From assembly GCA_035571275.1 (NCBI GenBank), contig DATMKQ010000264.1:1-12790 (forward strand): a stretch of 12,790 bases of DNA, written 5' to 3'. A program made the translations under genes and the position numbers. Below, piece by piece: positions 6,893 through 12,729 of the stretch. A model generated the notes under the pieces. The model made no database searches, was not told the origin of the DNA, and saw only the letters and a list, made by a program, of their open reading frames with translations. This DNA is from Trebonia sp035571275. Its GTDB lineage: Bacteria > Actinomycetota > Actinomycetes > Streptosporangiales > Streptosporangiaceae. How positions within the stretch are numbered: the first letter of the stretch is position 1; every line of letters begins with the position of its first letter.

Positions 6893-6904
6893 TGGCATTC
6901 TCAC
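6876..6904 (-). promoter_or_regulatory. predicted leaderless araB promoter
   Basis: On the minus strand, GTGAGA (6899-6904), a 17-bp spacer and TAACAT (6876-6881) are followed after 7 nt by the araB ATG. A TANNNT box 6-8 nt before a start codon, with no Shine-Dalgarno, is the usual signature of leaderless actinobacterial transcripts. The -35 box is only a partial match. Readthrough from the repressor gene could also supply araB mRNA. Confidence 0.5.
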
Positions 6905-6945
6905 CCATTCATCCGGAGCCATCGGGGCGGGCGAAGTCAGCGGCG

Positions 6946-7974
6946 TCAGCGGCGGGGTGGTGGCGCGGAACTGAACCGGGGCAGGAGTTCCGGCAGGATC
7001 GGCGGCACCGGCTGCACCTCGCGGCCGGCCGCGATCTGGTCCAGCAGCAGCTGCAGCGCCTGCGCGCCGAGCGCGCCGAAGTCCTGCCTGACCGTGGTCA
7101 GCGGCGGCCAGAAGTAAGCGGCTTCCGGCACGTCGTCGAAGCCGACGACGCTAAGGTCGCGCGGCAGGTCACGGCCGCGCTCCGCCGCCGCCCGCAGGAA
7201 TCCGAGCGCCATTGAGTCGTTCGCGCAGAACACCGCTGTTACCTCCGGCCGCGTGGCCATCCGCAGGCCGATCTCGTAGCCGGACCGCGCGGACCAGTCG
7301 CCGCGGTATGTCTCCGCTTCCGGCACGACGGCCGCCCGCAGCGCCTGCCGCCAGCCGTCGAGCCGGTCCCTGGCGTCAAGCCAGCTGTCCGGCCCGCTGA
7401 CGTGGTATACGGTCTCGTGCCCCAGGTCAAGCAGGTGCCTGGTCGCCATCGCGGCGCCGGCCACGTTGTCGATCTTGACAGAAGGCACAGACGCGGTGGC
7501 GCCGCAGCCCACCGCGACGAGCGGGACGCGCGACGCCAGCCCGGCCAGCGTGTCGACCGCGTCGTACTGCGGCGCGATCACGATGATTCCCGCGACCGCC
7601 TGACTGAGGAACCTGTCGACCGCCTGGGTCAGCGACCGGCGGTCGAAGGCAGGCAGGCTGGCGATCCCGACGAAGTAGTCGGGATGGGCCGCGCGCTCGA
7701 TGCCGTACAGCATGGAAGCCGGCCCGTACAGCGTGGTGTCGAAGCTGATCACGCCGAGGACGTTGGTCTTGCCCGTGACCAGCGTTCGCGCCGCCGCGTT
7801 CGGCCGGTACCCCAGGTCCCGGATGGCCGCGAGAACGTCGGCCTTCGTCGTGGCGCTGACGTTGGGGTGCCCGTTCAGGACCCGGGAAACGGTCTGCTGT
7901 GAGACGCCCGCGCGCCGGGCGACATCAGCCATCACGACCGGTCGCTGGGCCTGTCGGTCCGTGGTCGTCGACAC
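6946..7974 (-). CDS. LacI-family transcriptional repressor, probable arabinose regulator
   Basis: The 342-residue protein has the standard layout: an N-terminal helix-turn-helix MADVARRAGVSQQTVSRVLNG (15-35), a hinge region GYRPNAAARTLVTGKT (55-70), and a sugar-sensing domain resembling periplasmic binding proteins (NVLGVISFD at 71-79, AVFCANDSMALGFL and LSVVGFDDVPEA further on). The recognition helix VSQQTVSRVLNG is very close to VSYQTVSRVVN of E. coli LacI, and nearby operators share the symmetric lac core TGTGAGCGCTCACA. The start is GTG 7972-7974, preceded by a strong GAGGGAGG ribosome site. The gene ends with two in-frame TGA codons, two codons apart, created by a 9-bp duplication (6936-6953). 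It lies directly upstream of araB on the same strand. I infer it represses araA, the importer and araBD, with arabinose or a derivative as inducer. No operator is visible upstream of its own gene. Confidence 0.9.
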   Translation of the reverse strand: MSTTTDRQAQRPVVMADVARRAGVSQQTVSRVLNGHPNVSATTKADVLAAIRDLGYRPNAAARTLVTGKTNVLGVISFDTTLYGPASMLYGIERAAHPDYFVGIASLPAFDRRSLTQAVDRFLSQAVAGIIVIAPQYDAVDTLAGLASRVPLVAVGCGATASVPSVKIDNVAGAAMATRHLLDLGHETVYHVSGPDSWLDARDRLDGWRQALRAAVVPEAETYRGDWSARSGYEIGLRMATRPEVTAVFCANDSMALGFLRAAAERGRDLPRDLSVVGFDDVPEAAYFWPPLTTVRQDFGALGAQALQLLLDQIAAGREVQPVPPILPELLPRFSSAPPPRR

Positions 7975-8101
7975 GCGGCCTCCCTCAGCTCTCGGCCTAC
8001 GCCTAGTGTCCCGGCCGTGCTTCGACCGACTTAGAAAGCATAAGCCGGATCATGCCGCCAACATCGTCAACCCCTGCTGAGCGGGAGATTCCGGACAGCG
8101 G

Positions 8102-9082
8102 TTACGGCGTGACAATCACCTTCAGGCCGGACCGGCGCTTGGCGGTCTTGAAGGCGCCGGCCGCGTCGGACAGGCCGGCGCGACACGAGATCAGCGGCTC
8201 CAGTGGCACGGCGCCCCGGACGGCCAGATCGATCGCGCGCGGATATGTCTCGTTCATCCGGCGCACCATGGCGATGGTCAGCCCCTTGCGCCGGGCGAGG
8301 GACGCCGGGAACGTCGTGCTGTCGTCGTCGGGGATCCCGGCCAGCACCACCCGGCCGCCCGGTCGCACGGACTCCATCGCCGTCCGCACCGCCGGATCGT
8401 CCCCGGCCGCCTCGAAGGCGACGTCGGCGCAGTAGCCGGACAGGTCGGCGGCAGGTTCCGACACCTCGTGGGCACCGAACTCCGTGGCCGCGTCCCGGCG
8501 ATGCGCCAGGGGTTCGACGGCGAGTACCCTGCTGGCCCCGGCGACGCGCAGCAGCCGGACAAGCAGCAACCCGATCGGCCCGCAGCCGACGACGGCCACC
8601 CTCGCGCCGAACCGCACGTGGCCCAGGTCGAGTGCGTGCAGCGCTACCCCGAGCGGTTCAAGCAGCGCCCCGGCGGCGTCAGTGACCTGGTCGGGCAGCG
8701 CGTGCAGCAGGTGCGCCGGCCATGGCATGAGCTCGCGGAGCATGCCATCGGTCTGGCCGTGGCCGGCGAACCGGATCCGGTAGCACAGGTTGCGGTACCC
8801 GTCCCGGCAAGCGCGGCACATCTCGCAGGGAATCGCCGGATCGATCGCGACCCGCTGGCCGCGCCGCGGCCCGTCGACGATCACTCCCGCGCCCTCGTGC
8901 CCAAGTACCAGCGGGCGCGCCAGCCGCGCGTCGCCGATCGCGCCCTCTGACCACCAGTGCAGGTCCGATCCGCAGATCCCGACGGCCGTGACCCGCACGA
9001 GGACGTCCCCGGCTACGGCCGCTGGCACCGCTTCGTCGGCGACCCGGAGGTCTCCGGTCCCGTAAAGCCTCGCCGCCTGCAC
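8102..9082 (-). CDS. zinc-dependent medium-chain dehydrogenase, polyol (pentitol?) type
   Basis: Probably oxidises a sugar alcohol to a ketose with NAD in the cytoplasm. The 326-residue protein has the full medium-chain dehydrogenase set: catalytic zinc ligands Cys37 in GICGSDLHWW, His62/Glu63 in GHEGAG, and Glu142 in LLEPLGVALHA; four structural-zinc cysteines at 86, 89, 92 and 100; a Rossmann motif VGCGPIG (165-171); and Glu190 at the end of the second strand, which favours NAD over NADP. The VRRMNETYPRAIDLA segment near 273-287 resembles sorbitol/xylitol-type members. GTG 9080-9082 is the start, with GAGGAGAGA upstream. It is divergent from the xylanase and shares its CGAAACTTTCG sites, suggesting a xylan-derived substrate such as xylitol or arabitol. 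That substrate is inferred; threonine or other polyol dehydrogenases cannot be excluded. Confidence 0.82.
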   Translation of the reverse strand: MQAARLYGTGDLRVADEAVPAAVAGDVLVRVTAVGICGSDLHWWSEGAIGDARLARPLVLGHEGAGVIVDGPRRGQRVAIDPAIPCEMCRACRDGYRNLCYRIRFAGHGQTDGMLRELMPWPAHLLHALPDQVTDAAGALLEPLGVALHALDLGHVRFGARVAVVGCGPIGLLLVRLLRVAGASRVLAVEPLAHRRDAATEFGAHEVSEPAADLSGYCADVAFEAAGDDPAVRTAMESVRPGGRVVLAGIPDDDSTTFPASLARRKGLTIAMVRRMNETYPRAIDLAVRGAVPLEPLISCRAGLSDAAGAFKTAKRRSGLKVIVTP

Positions 9083-9163
9083 TCACTCTCTCCTCATTTG
9101 TCCCGAACGAACCATGGCGTCTGTCTAGCCACACCTTGCTGCACTATCGAGGCTAACATTATT

Positions 9164-9174
9164 CGAAACTTTCG
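9164..9174. promoter_or_regulatory. CGAAACTTTCG operator, dehydrogenase side
   Basis: A perfect CGAAA-C-TTTCG palindrome. The motif type CGAAA-N-TTTCG is, as I recall, described upstream of Streptomyces xylanase genes as a negative control site. A degraded second copy, CGAAACCTTCT, lies at 9191-9201. Both sit about 82-120 bp upstream of the dehydrogenase start, in or next to its likely promoter. Confidence 0.75.
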
Positions 9175-9190
9175 GCCTAATCCGCCATCT

Positions 9191-9201
9191 CGAAACCTTC
9201 T
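9191..9201. promoter_or_regulatory. degenerate CGAAA operator copy
   Basis: CGAAACCTTCT matches the perfect site at nine of 11 positions, with the left arm intact. It lies 17 bp from the perfect copy at 9164-9174, so it could be a secondary binding site. Confidence 0.4.
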
Positions 9202-9237
9202 TACCCACTCTGACGGCACAAGTTGATTGGAGGAAAC

Positions 9238-9339
9238 ATGACTATTGACATGGTTTATGGTGGCCCTTTAGGTTTCGACTATCCGACAGATTCGTTTCCG
9301 AAACTTTCGCACAGGGGCGAAACCTTTCGGCCTCGATAG
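9238..9339 (+). CDS. possible 33-residue leader peptide before the xylanase (doubtful)
   Basis: ATG 9238-9240 follows a strong Shine-Dalgarno (GGAGG at 9229-9233, 4 nt before the ATG) and opens a 33-codon frame beginning MTIDMVYGGPLGFDY. Its TAG stop (9337-9339) touches the GGAGG of the xylanase, so translation could be coupled. Against coding: the frame contains a promoter-like TTGACA/TAGGTT and two operator copies, uses the rare codon TTA, and has no recognisable similarity. It could only be translated from a transcript starting upstream of 9238. It may be a leader peptide or simply a relic of regulatory DNA. Confidence 0.25.
   Translation: MTIDMVYGGPLGFDYPTDSFPKLSHRGETFRPR
9245..9274 (+). 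promoter_or_regulatory. predicted xylanase promoter
   Basis: TTGACA (9245-9250), an 18-bp spacer and TAGGTT (9269-9274) closely match the Streptomyces vegetative consensus TTGAC / TAGRRT. Transcription would start near 9281, leaving a leader of about 70 nt. A half-site GGTTTCG (9271-9277) overlaps the -10 box, and two full CGAAA/TTTCG sites lie just downstream, a typical repressible arrangement. Confidence 0.6.
9299..9309. promoter_or_regulatory. CGAAACTTTCG operator, xylanase side
   Basis: A second perfect CGAAA-C-TTTCG palindrome, identical to that at 9164-9174. It lies about 20 bp downstream of the predicted xylanase transcription start. The protein that binds it is not identifiable in this window; the LacI-family gene is better matched to the TGTGAGCGCTCACA sites. 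Confidence 0.78.
9318..9329. promoter_or_regulatory. CGAAACCTTTCG operator variant with 2-bp centre
   Basis: CGAAA-CC-TTTCG has both arms intact but a two-base centre instead of one. It starts 8 bp after the perfect site, ends 9 bp before the xylanase Shine-Dalgarno, and could form a tandem site or tune binding strength. Confidence 0.55.
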
Positions 9340-9349
9340 GAGGAACTGA

Positions 9350-10528
9350 ATGAGACGCCGTAGTCTTCTCGCGATGGGTGCGGCCGGCGGCGCCGCAGCG
9401 GTACTGACCTCGGGTACCGCCGCCTGGGCTGCGCCATCCGGCACCAAGCTGGCCGCGAAGGTCGGCACCGATTCCGGTTTCGATCCTGATTCCCTGCGCG
9501 CGGTTGGCGCAAGGATCGGCCTGCACATTGGCAGCGCCCTTATCCCGCAAGACATCGAGACGCCCACCTGGGCCGCCATCGCCGCCAGCCAGTTCTCCGT
9601 GGTAACCCCGGGGAACGGCATGAAGTGGCAGATCGTCGAGCCAGAGCAAGGTGTGTTCGACTGGTCAGAAGCCGACCAGCTTGTCGCGTTCGCGCACGCC
9701 AACAGGCAGCGCATCCGCGGCCACACGCTGCTGTGGCACAACCAGCTCCCCGACTGGCTCACCACGGGCGTCGCTGACGGCACGATTTCCTCCTCGCAGC
9801 TTTGGCAGTTGCTGCGCGATCACATCGCTGTCGAGGTCACGCGGTACCGCGGCCAGATCTGGCAGTGGGACGTCGCCAACGAATTCTTCCTCGACGCCGA
9901 CCCCTCCGGTATTGATCCGAACAACTTCTGGATCGCAGCCCTCGGGGATAGTGTCATTCCTCAGGCTTTCATCTGGGCACATCAGTACGACCCAGGCGCA
10001 CTGCTCTTCTACAACGACTACAACATCACCGGCGAGGACGGGACTAACGCCAAGAGCGACGCCGTTTACGCCTGGCTCCAGGAAATGCTGGCCGACCATG
10101 TGCCGATCATGGGCGTCGGCTGCCAGGGACACCTGGACACCCAGTACGGATTCAGCGGAGCGCGATTCCAGGCGGACCTGGAACGATACGTGAGCCTCGG
10201 CCTGAAGACAGCGGTCACCGAGGCCGACGTCCGCACCTTCGTCAACAACGCGACCGACCAGGTGCCCACCGACAACCTGGCGCAGTTCGCCCAGCCCTAC
10301 GAATTCGGGCAGATGATAAAGGCCGCGATCGCGGTACCCGACTGCATCTCCTTCACGGTCTGGGGCTTCACCGACGCAGACTCCTGGGTCCCTGGAACCT
10401 TCACTGGCGAAGGTTACGCCACCATCTACGACGTAAACCAGAACCCCAAGCCCGCCTACTACGAACTGCAGCAGGACCTGCAGCAGTCCGCCGGCGTCCA
10501 GCACCACCTGCGAACCAGGAACGGCTAG
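9350..10528 (+). CDS. secreted GH10 endo-1,4-beta-xylanase
   Basis: Cleaves internal beta-1,4 bonds of xylan outside the cell. The 392-residue protein begins with an arginine-rich, Tat-like signal MRRRSLLAMG and a hydrophobic stretch ending AWA-AP near residue 28. The GH10 barrel follows: GNGMKW (88-93), RGHTLLWHNQLPDW (123-136), WDVANE (173-178) with acid/base Glu178, YNDYNI (221-226), GCQGHLD (257-263), TEADVR (290-295) with nucleophile Glu291, and TVWGFTDADSW (336-346). No carbohydrate-binding module is present, and the protein is close to a lone catalytic domain. Most bacterial family members have ENEMKW; here the glutamate of this -2 subsite motif is Gly88. ATG 9350 has GGAGG 6 nt upstream. 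It is divergent from the dehydrogenase, and CGAAACTTTCG sites in front of it indicate xylan-type repression. Confidence 0.93.
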   Translation: MRRRSLLAMGAAGGAAAVLTSGTAAWAAPSGTKLAAKVGTDSGFDPDSLRAVGARIGLHIGSALIPQDIETPTWAAIAASQFSVVTPGNGMKWQIVEPEQGVFDWSEADQLVAFAHANRQRIRGHTLLWHNQLPDWLTTGVADGTISSSQLWQLLRDHIAVEVTRYRGQIWQWDVANEFFLDADPSGIDPNNFWIAALGDSVIPQAFIWAHQYDPGALLFYNDYNITGEDGTNAKSDAVYAWLQEMLADHVPIMGVGCQGHLDTQYGFSGARFQADLERYVSLGLKTAVTEADVRTFVNNATDQVPTDNLAQFAQPYEFGQMIKAAIAVPDCISFTVWGFTDADSWVPGTFTGEGYATIYDVNQNPKPAYYELQQDLQQSAGVQHHLRTRNG

Positions 10529-10540
10529 CCGGCCTAAGAC

Positions 10541-10578
10541 GATCCCGCCGGCGGCTCCGCGAAGCGGTCGGCGGGATC
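10541..10578 (+). terminator. hairpin terminator after the xylanase
   Basis: GATCCCGCCG (10541-10550) and CGGCGGGATC (10569-10578) form a perfect 10-bp stem; the 18-nt loop contains a nested CCGC-GAA-GCGG stem. It lies 12 nt after the xylanase stop codon and has no U-tract, as is common for actinobacterial terminators. It separates the xylanase from the ATPase gene, for which no clear promoter is visible in the remaining 31 bp. Confidence 0.75.
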
Positions 10579-10609
10579 ACCCAGGGGGACTGGGAGGGAG
10601 TAAAACGCG

Positions 10610-11122
10610 ATGAGGGCTGCCGCGCGTCCGCTCAGCCGTCCGGAGTCAGGGGCAGTGCCGCGCTCGAGAGCTTCCGGGACCGCCCGCCCGGCGGCCATTG
10701 GCCATCTCCGGCTGTGCGCGCTGCCGAGCGCCCCGTTCTGGGCACGTCAGTACACGCGACTGTTCCTCGCGAACTGCACTGGCATCTCCGACGACGCCAC
10801 AGAGACGGCGCAGCTGATCGTGTCGGAACTCGTGACGAACGCCGCCCGGGCATCCGCGAGCCCCCTGGGGATCATCGGGCTGTCGCTGCGGCCGGTCAAG
10901 AACAAGCTGATCATCGAGGTCCGCGACCAGTCCGCCAATCCGCCCGTCCTCGCCCCCGCCAACCGCGACGCCGAAAACGGCCGCGGACTGATGCTCGTGG
11001 ACGCGCTCAGTGAGGAATGGGGCTACTCCGCGGAGCCCCATGGCGGCAAGGTCGTCTACGCCACCTTGCGCCTGACGTTAGCCCTGGCGAACGACCTCTT
11101 GGTCCGCGAGGAAGCGGGATAG
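10610..11122 (+). CDS. RsbW-like ATP-binding protein (HATPase_c_2, anti-sigma-factor kinase type)
   Basis: Small cytoplasmic protein of the GHKL ATPase superfamily. In the 170 residues I see the N-box SELVTNAARAS (72-82) with Glu73 and Asn77, the G1-like VRDQS (104-108) with Asp106, and the G2-like NGRGLMLVDALSEEWGY (123-139). This is the pattern of the many streptomycete RsbW-like single-domain proteins, some of which inhibit sigma factors by phosphorylating an anti-anti-sigma partner. The first 30 residues are Arg/Pro/Ala-rich and probably disordered. ATG 10610 is preceded by GGGAGGGAG 9 nt upstream. No sigma factor or STAS-domain partner lies nearby, so its target is unknown. A link to xylan use is not supported. 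A long hairpin starts inside its last codons. Confidence 0.8.
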   Translation: MRAAARPLSRPESGAVPRSRASGTARPAAIGHLRLCALPSAPFWARQYTRLFLANCTGISDDATETAQLIVSELVTNAARASASPLGIIGLSLRPVKNKLIIEVRDQSANPPVLAPANRDAENGRGLMLVDALSEEWGYSAEPHGGKVVYATLRLTLALANDLLVREEAG

Positions 11123-11158
11123 AAACCCGCCACCTTTTTCTGTGGTTTTCTATCCCGC
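11114..11158 (+). terminator. long hairpin terminator overlapping the ATPase stop codon
   Basis: GCGGGATAGAAA (11114-11125) and TTTCTATCCCGC (11147-11158) form a perfect 12-bp stem. The TAG stop (11120-11122) lies within the left arm, and an inner CCAC/GTGG pair (11130-11133, 11142-11145) extends it. The apex contains a TTTTT run. It is almost symmetrical and could end transcription from both sides. Confidence 0.8.
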
Positions 11159-11362
11159 GTAACGCCGGCCGAGATGCCGTTGCCGGCCACCGGGAGGAGA
11201 GGACTCCTCGTCGCGCCCAGGCTCAGCCCCGTGGGCAACATCACCCCTACCAGCACCACCCTCCCAGCATCTTTCCTGTCCCAGAACCGCTGGTCAGTTA
11301 ACGTGGAGGATCCTCCGTCTCCCAGGGCAGACGATCTTCCGTCTTAATGAACACGCCCGGAA

Positions 11363-11383
11363 GGCGGCCTGGCCTTGGCCGCC
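11363..11383. terminator. GC-rich hairpin, possible terminator
   Basis: GGCGGCC (11363-11369) and GGCCGCC (11377-11383) form a 7-bp all-GC stem with a 7-nt loop. It lies about 170 bp past the xylA stop codon on the minus strand and could serve as its terminator. No U-tract is present in either direction. Confidence 0.4.
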
Positions 11384-11422
11384 CGGAGGCGCCGGCCGCC
11401 GCGAGGGGGGCGGGGTCAGGAG

Positions 11423-11532
11423 GTCCGGGGTCCGGCGCGGGTCCGGGGTCCGGCGCGGGTTAGGCGGGTCGGTGCCGCGGCGGCGGCCGGCGCGGGTTAG
11501 GCGGCCGGCGCGGGTCAGGCGGGTCGGTGCCG
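11423..11532. repeat. G-rich short repeats downstream of xylA
   Basis: An 18-bp unit GTCCGGGGTCCGGCGCGG occurs twice in tandem (11423-11440, 11441-11458). Then a 20-bp unit GGTTAGGCGGGTCGGTGCCG (11458-11477) recurs with one change at 11513-11532. CCGGCGCGGGT occurs four times in all. This looks like slippage-type expansion in the 3' flank of xylA. Confidence 0.7.
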
Positions 11533-11549
11533 TGGCTGGCGGTGCGGGG

Positions 11550-12713
11550 TTAGCGGACGCCGTAGAGGTGTTCCATGGCTAGCTGGTCTAGGTACTCGTA
11601 GCTCATGCCGCGGCGGCCTAGGGCGGCGGTGTCCACGGCCACTTCCCGCACGTCACGCCACGTCTCGCCGGGGGCGAGGGTCGGCTCGGCCAGTTCGGGG
11701 ACGCGGGCGGCGCGCAGCGCCTCTTGAACCTCGGGGTCGGCGCGGAACGCGCGGGCCTTCTCCCGCAGGATCAGGTAGTTCCGCATGCACGCGGCGGCCG
11801 ACGCCCACACGCCCTCGTCGTCCTCGGTACGCGGCGGCTTGTAGTCGAAGTGCACCGGGCCGGCGTAGCCGCCGGCCAGCAGGGTGTCCACCACCCAGAA
11901 GGCGCCACGCACGTTACCGGCGCCGAACCGCAGGTCCTGGTCGTACCGCGGCCCGTGCTGCCCGTTCAGGTCGATGTGGAAGAGCTTGCCGTGCCACAGC
12001 GCCTGGGCGATGCCGTGCGCGTAGTTCAGGCCAGCCATCTCCTCGTGGCCGACCTCCGGGTTCACGCCGACGATCTCGGGGTGCTCGAGGGAGTTGATGA
12101 ACGCCAGCGCGTGCCCGACGGTCGGCAGCAGGATGTCGCCGCGCGGCTCGTTCGGCTTGGGCTCAATCGCGAACCGGATCGGGTACCCCTGGTCCAGGAC
12201 GTACTGCGACAGCAGGTTCAGTCCCTCGGCATACCTGTCGAGCGCCACCCGGACGTCCTTGGCCGCGCCGGACTCGGCGCCCTCCCGGCCGCCCCAGAAG
12301 ACGTAGATCCGCGCGCCAAGCTCGGCGGCCAGGTCCAGGTTCCGCATGACCTTCGCCAGCGCGAACCTGCGCACCTCGCGCTCGTTCGCGGTGAACGCGC
12401 CGTCCTTGAACATCGGGTGCCCGAACAGGTTCGTCGTCGCCGTCGTGACCACAAGGCCGGTCTCCTCCAGCGCCTTGCGGAACGCGGAGATCCGCTCCTC
12501 GCGCTCGGCGGACGAAGCATCGAAGTCGAACACGTCGTTGTCGTGGAAGTTCACACCGTAAGCGCCGAGCTCCGCGAGCTTGCGGACCGCTCGGTCCGCT
12601 GGCATCGGCGGGCGGACCGCCGTACCGAACACGTCTACCCCCTGCCAACCCACAGTCCATATCCCGAACGAAAAGTGGTCTTCCCTGGAAGGGACATACG
12701 GATCTGCGGCCAT
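11550..12713 (-). CDS. xylA: xylose isomerase
   Basis: Interconverts D-xylose and D-xylulose (and glucose/fructose) in the cytoplasm. The 387-residue protein is a class I enzyme, colinear with the 388-residue Streptomyces enzymes at a shift of +3. All key residues are present: His57 and Asp60 (FHDND), Trp19, Phe97, Trp140 and neighbour-subunit Phe29 lining the pocket, Glu184 and Lys186 (IEPKPNEPRGD), Glu220 and His223 (NPEVGHEEMAG), Asp248, Asp258, Asp260 and Asp290 as metal ligands. It should therefore be an active two-metal tetramer. ATG 12711-12713 has AAAGGA 7 nt upstream. It is alone in the window; a xylulokinase gene, if linked, would lie to the right. Only 77 bp of its upstream region are visible, and these are dominated by a G-rich tandem repeat; no CGAAA or TGTGAGC operator appears there. 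Confidence 0.97.
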   Translation of the reverse strand: MAADPYVPSREDHFSFGIWTVGWQGVDVFGTAVRPPMPADRAVRKLAELGAYGVNFHDNDVFDFDASSAEREERISAFRKALEETGLVVTTATTNLFGHPMFKDGAFTANEREVRRFALAKVMRNLDLAAELGARIYVFWGGREGAESGAAKDVRVALDRYAEGLNLLSQYVLDQGYPIRFAIEPKPNEPRGDILLPTVGHALAFINSLEHPEIVGVNPEVGHEEMAGLNYAHGIAQALWHGKLFHIDLNGQHGPRYDQDLRFGAGNVRGAFWVVDTLLAGGYAGPVHFDYKPPRTEDDEGVWASAAACMRNYLILREKARAFRADPEVQEALRAARVPELAEPTLAPGETWRDVREVAVDTAALGRRGMSYEYLDQLAMEHLYGVR

Positions 12714-12729
12714 GGCCGACTCCTTTCAC

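Larger units (their letters stand above)
9083..9349. other. dehydrogenase / xylanase divergent control region
   Basis: This 267-bp region is clearly AT-richer than its neighbours. It carries two perfect CGAAACTTTCG palindromes, several variants, a good promoter towards the xylanase and a small open frame with a Shine-Dalgarno (9238-9339). A possible minus-strand -10 box for the dehydrogenase is TAATGT (9156-9161), next to the operator at 9164-9174, but its -35 box is weak. Confidence 0.75.
11159..11549. other. non-coding region between convergent ATPase and xylA genes
   Basis: I see no credible gene in these 391 bp. The left half holds short hairpins and palindromes: GAGGAG-AGGA-CTCCTC (11194-11209), GGAGGATCCTCC (11305-11316) and competing CGTCT/AGACG stems (11316-11344). 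The right half is extremely G-rich on the plus strand and repetitive, and is described separately. Because xylA ends at 11550 and the ATPase at 11122, the region contains the 3' ends of both transcripts. Confidence 0.7.

Noticed and set aside
6936..6953. 9-bp direct repeat GTCAGCGGC giving tandem in-frame stop codons after the repressor
   Set aside because: Simple local duplication; readthrough would add only two residues, so no function is claimed.
7975..8101. Autoregulatory operator or promoter of the LacI-family gene
   Set aside because: I searched for the TGTNANCG core and for TTGAC/TANNNT pairs at normal spacing and found none convincing; TTGACG and TATGCT are 22 bp apart.
8468..8950. 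160-codon plus-strand frame inside the dehydrogenase gene
   Set aside because: Lies wholly opposite a complete zinc dehydrogenase, has no ribosome site and no recognisable features.
9665..10507. 280-codon minus-strand frame opposite the xylanase
   Set aside because: Val/Gly/Asp-rich mirror frame; the GH10 motifs and signal peptide are on the plus strand.
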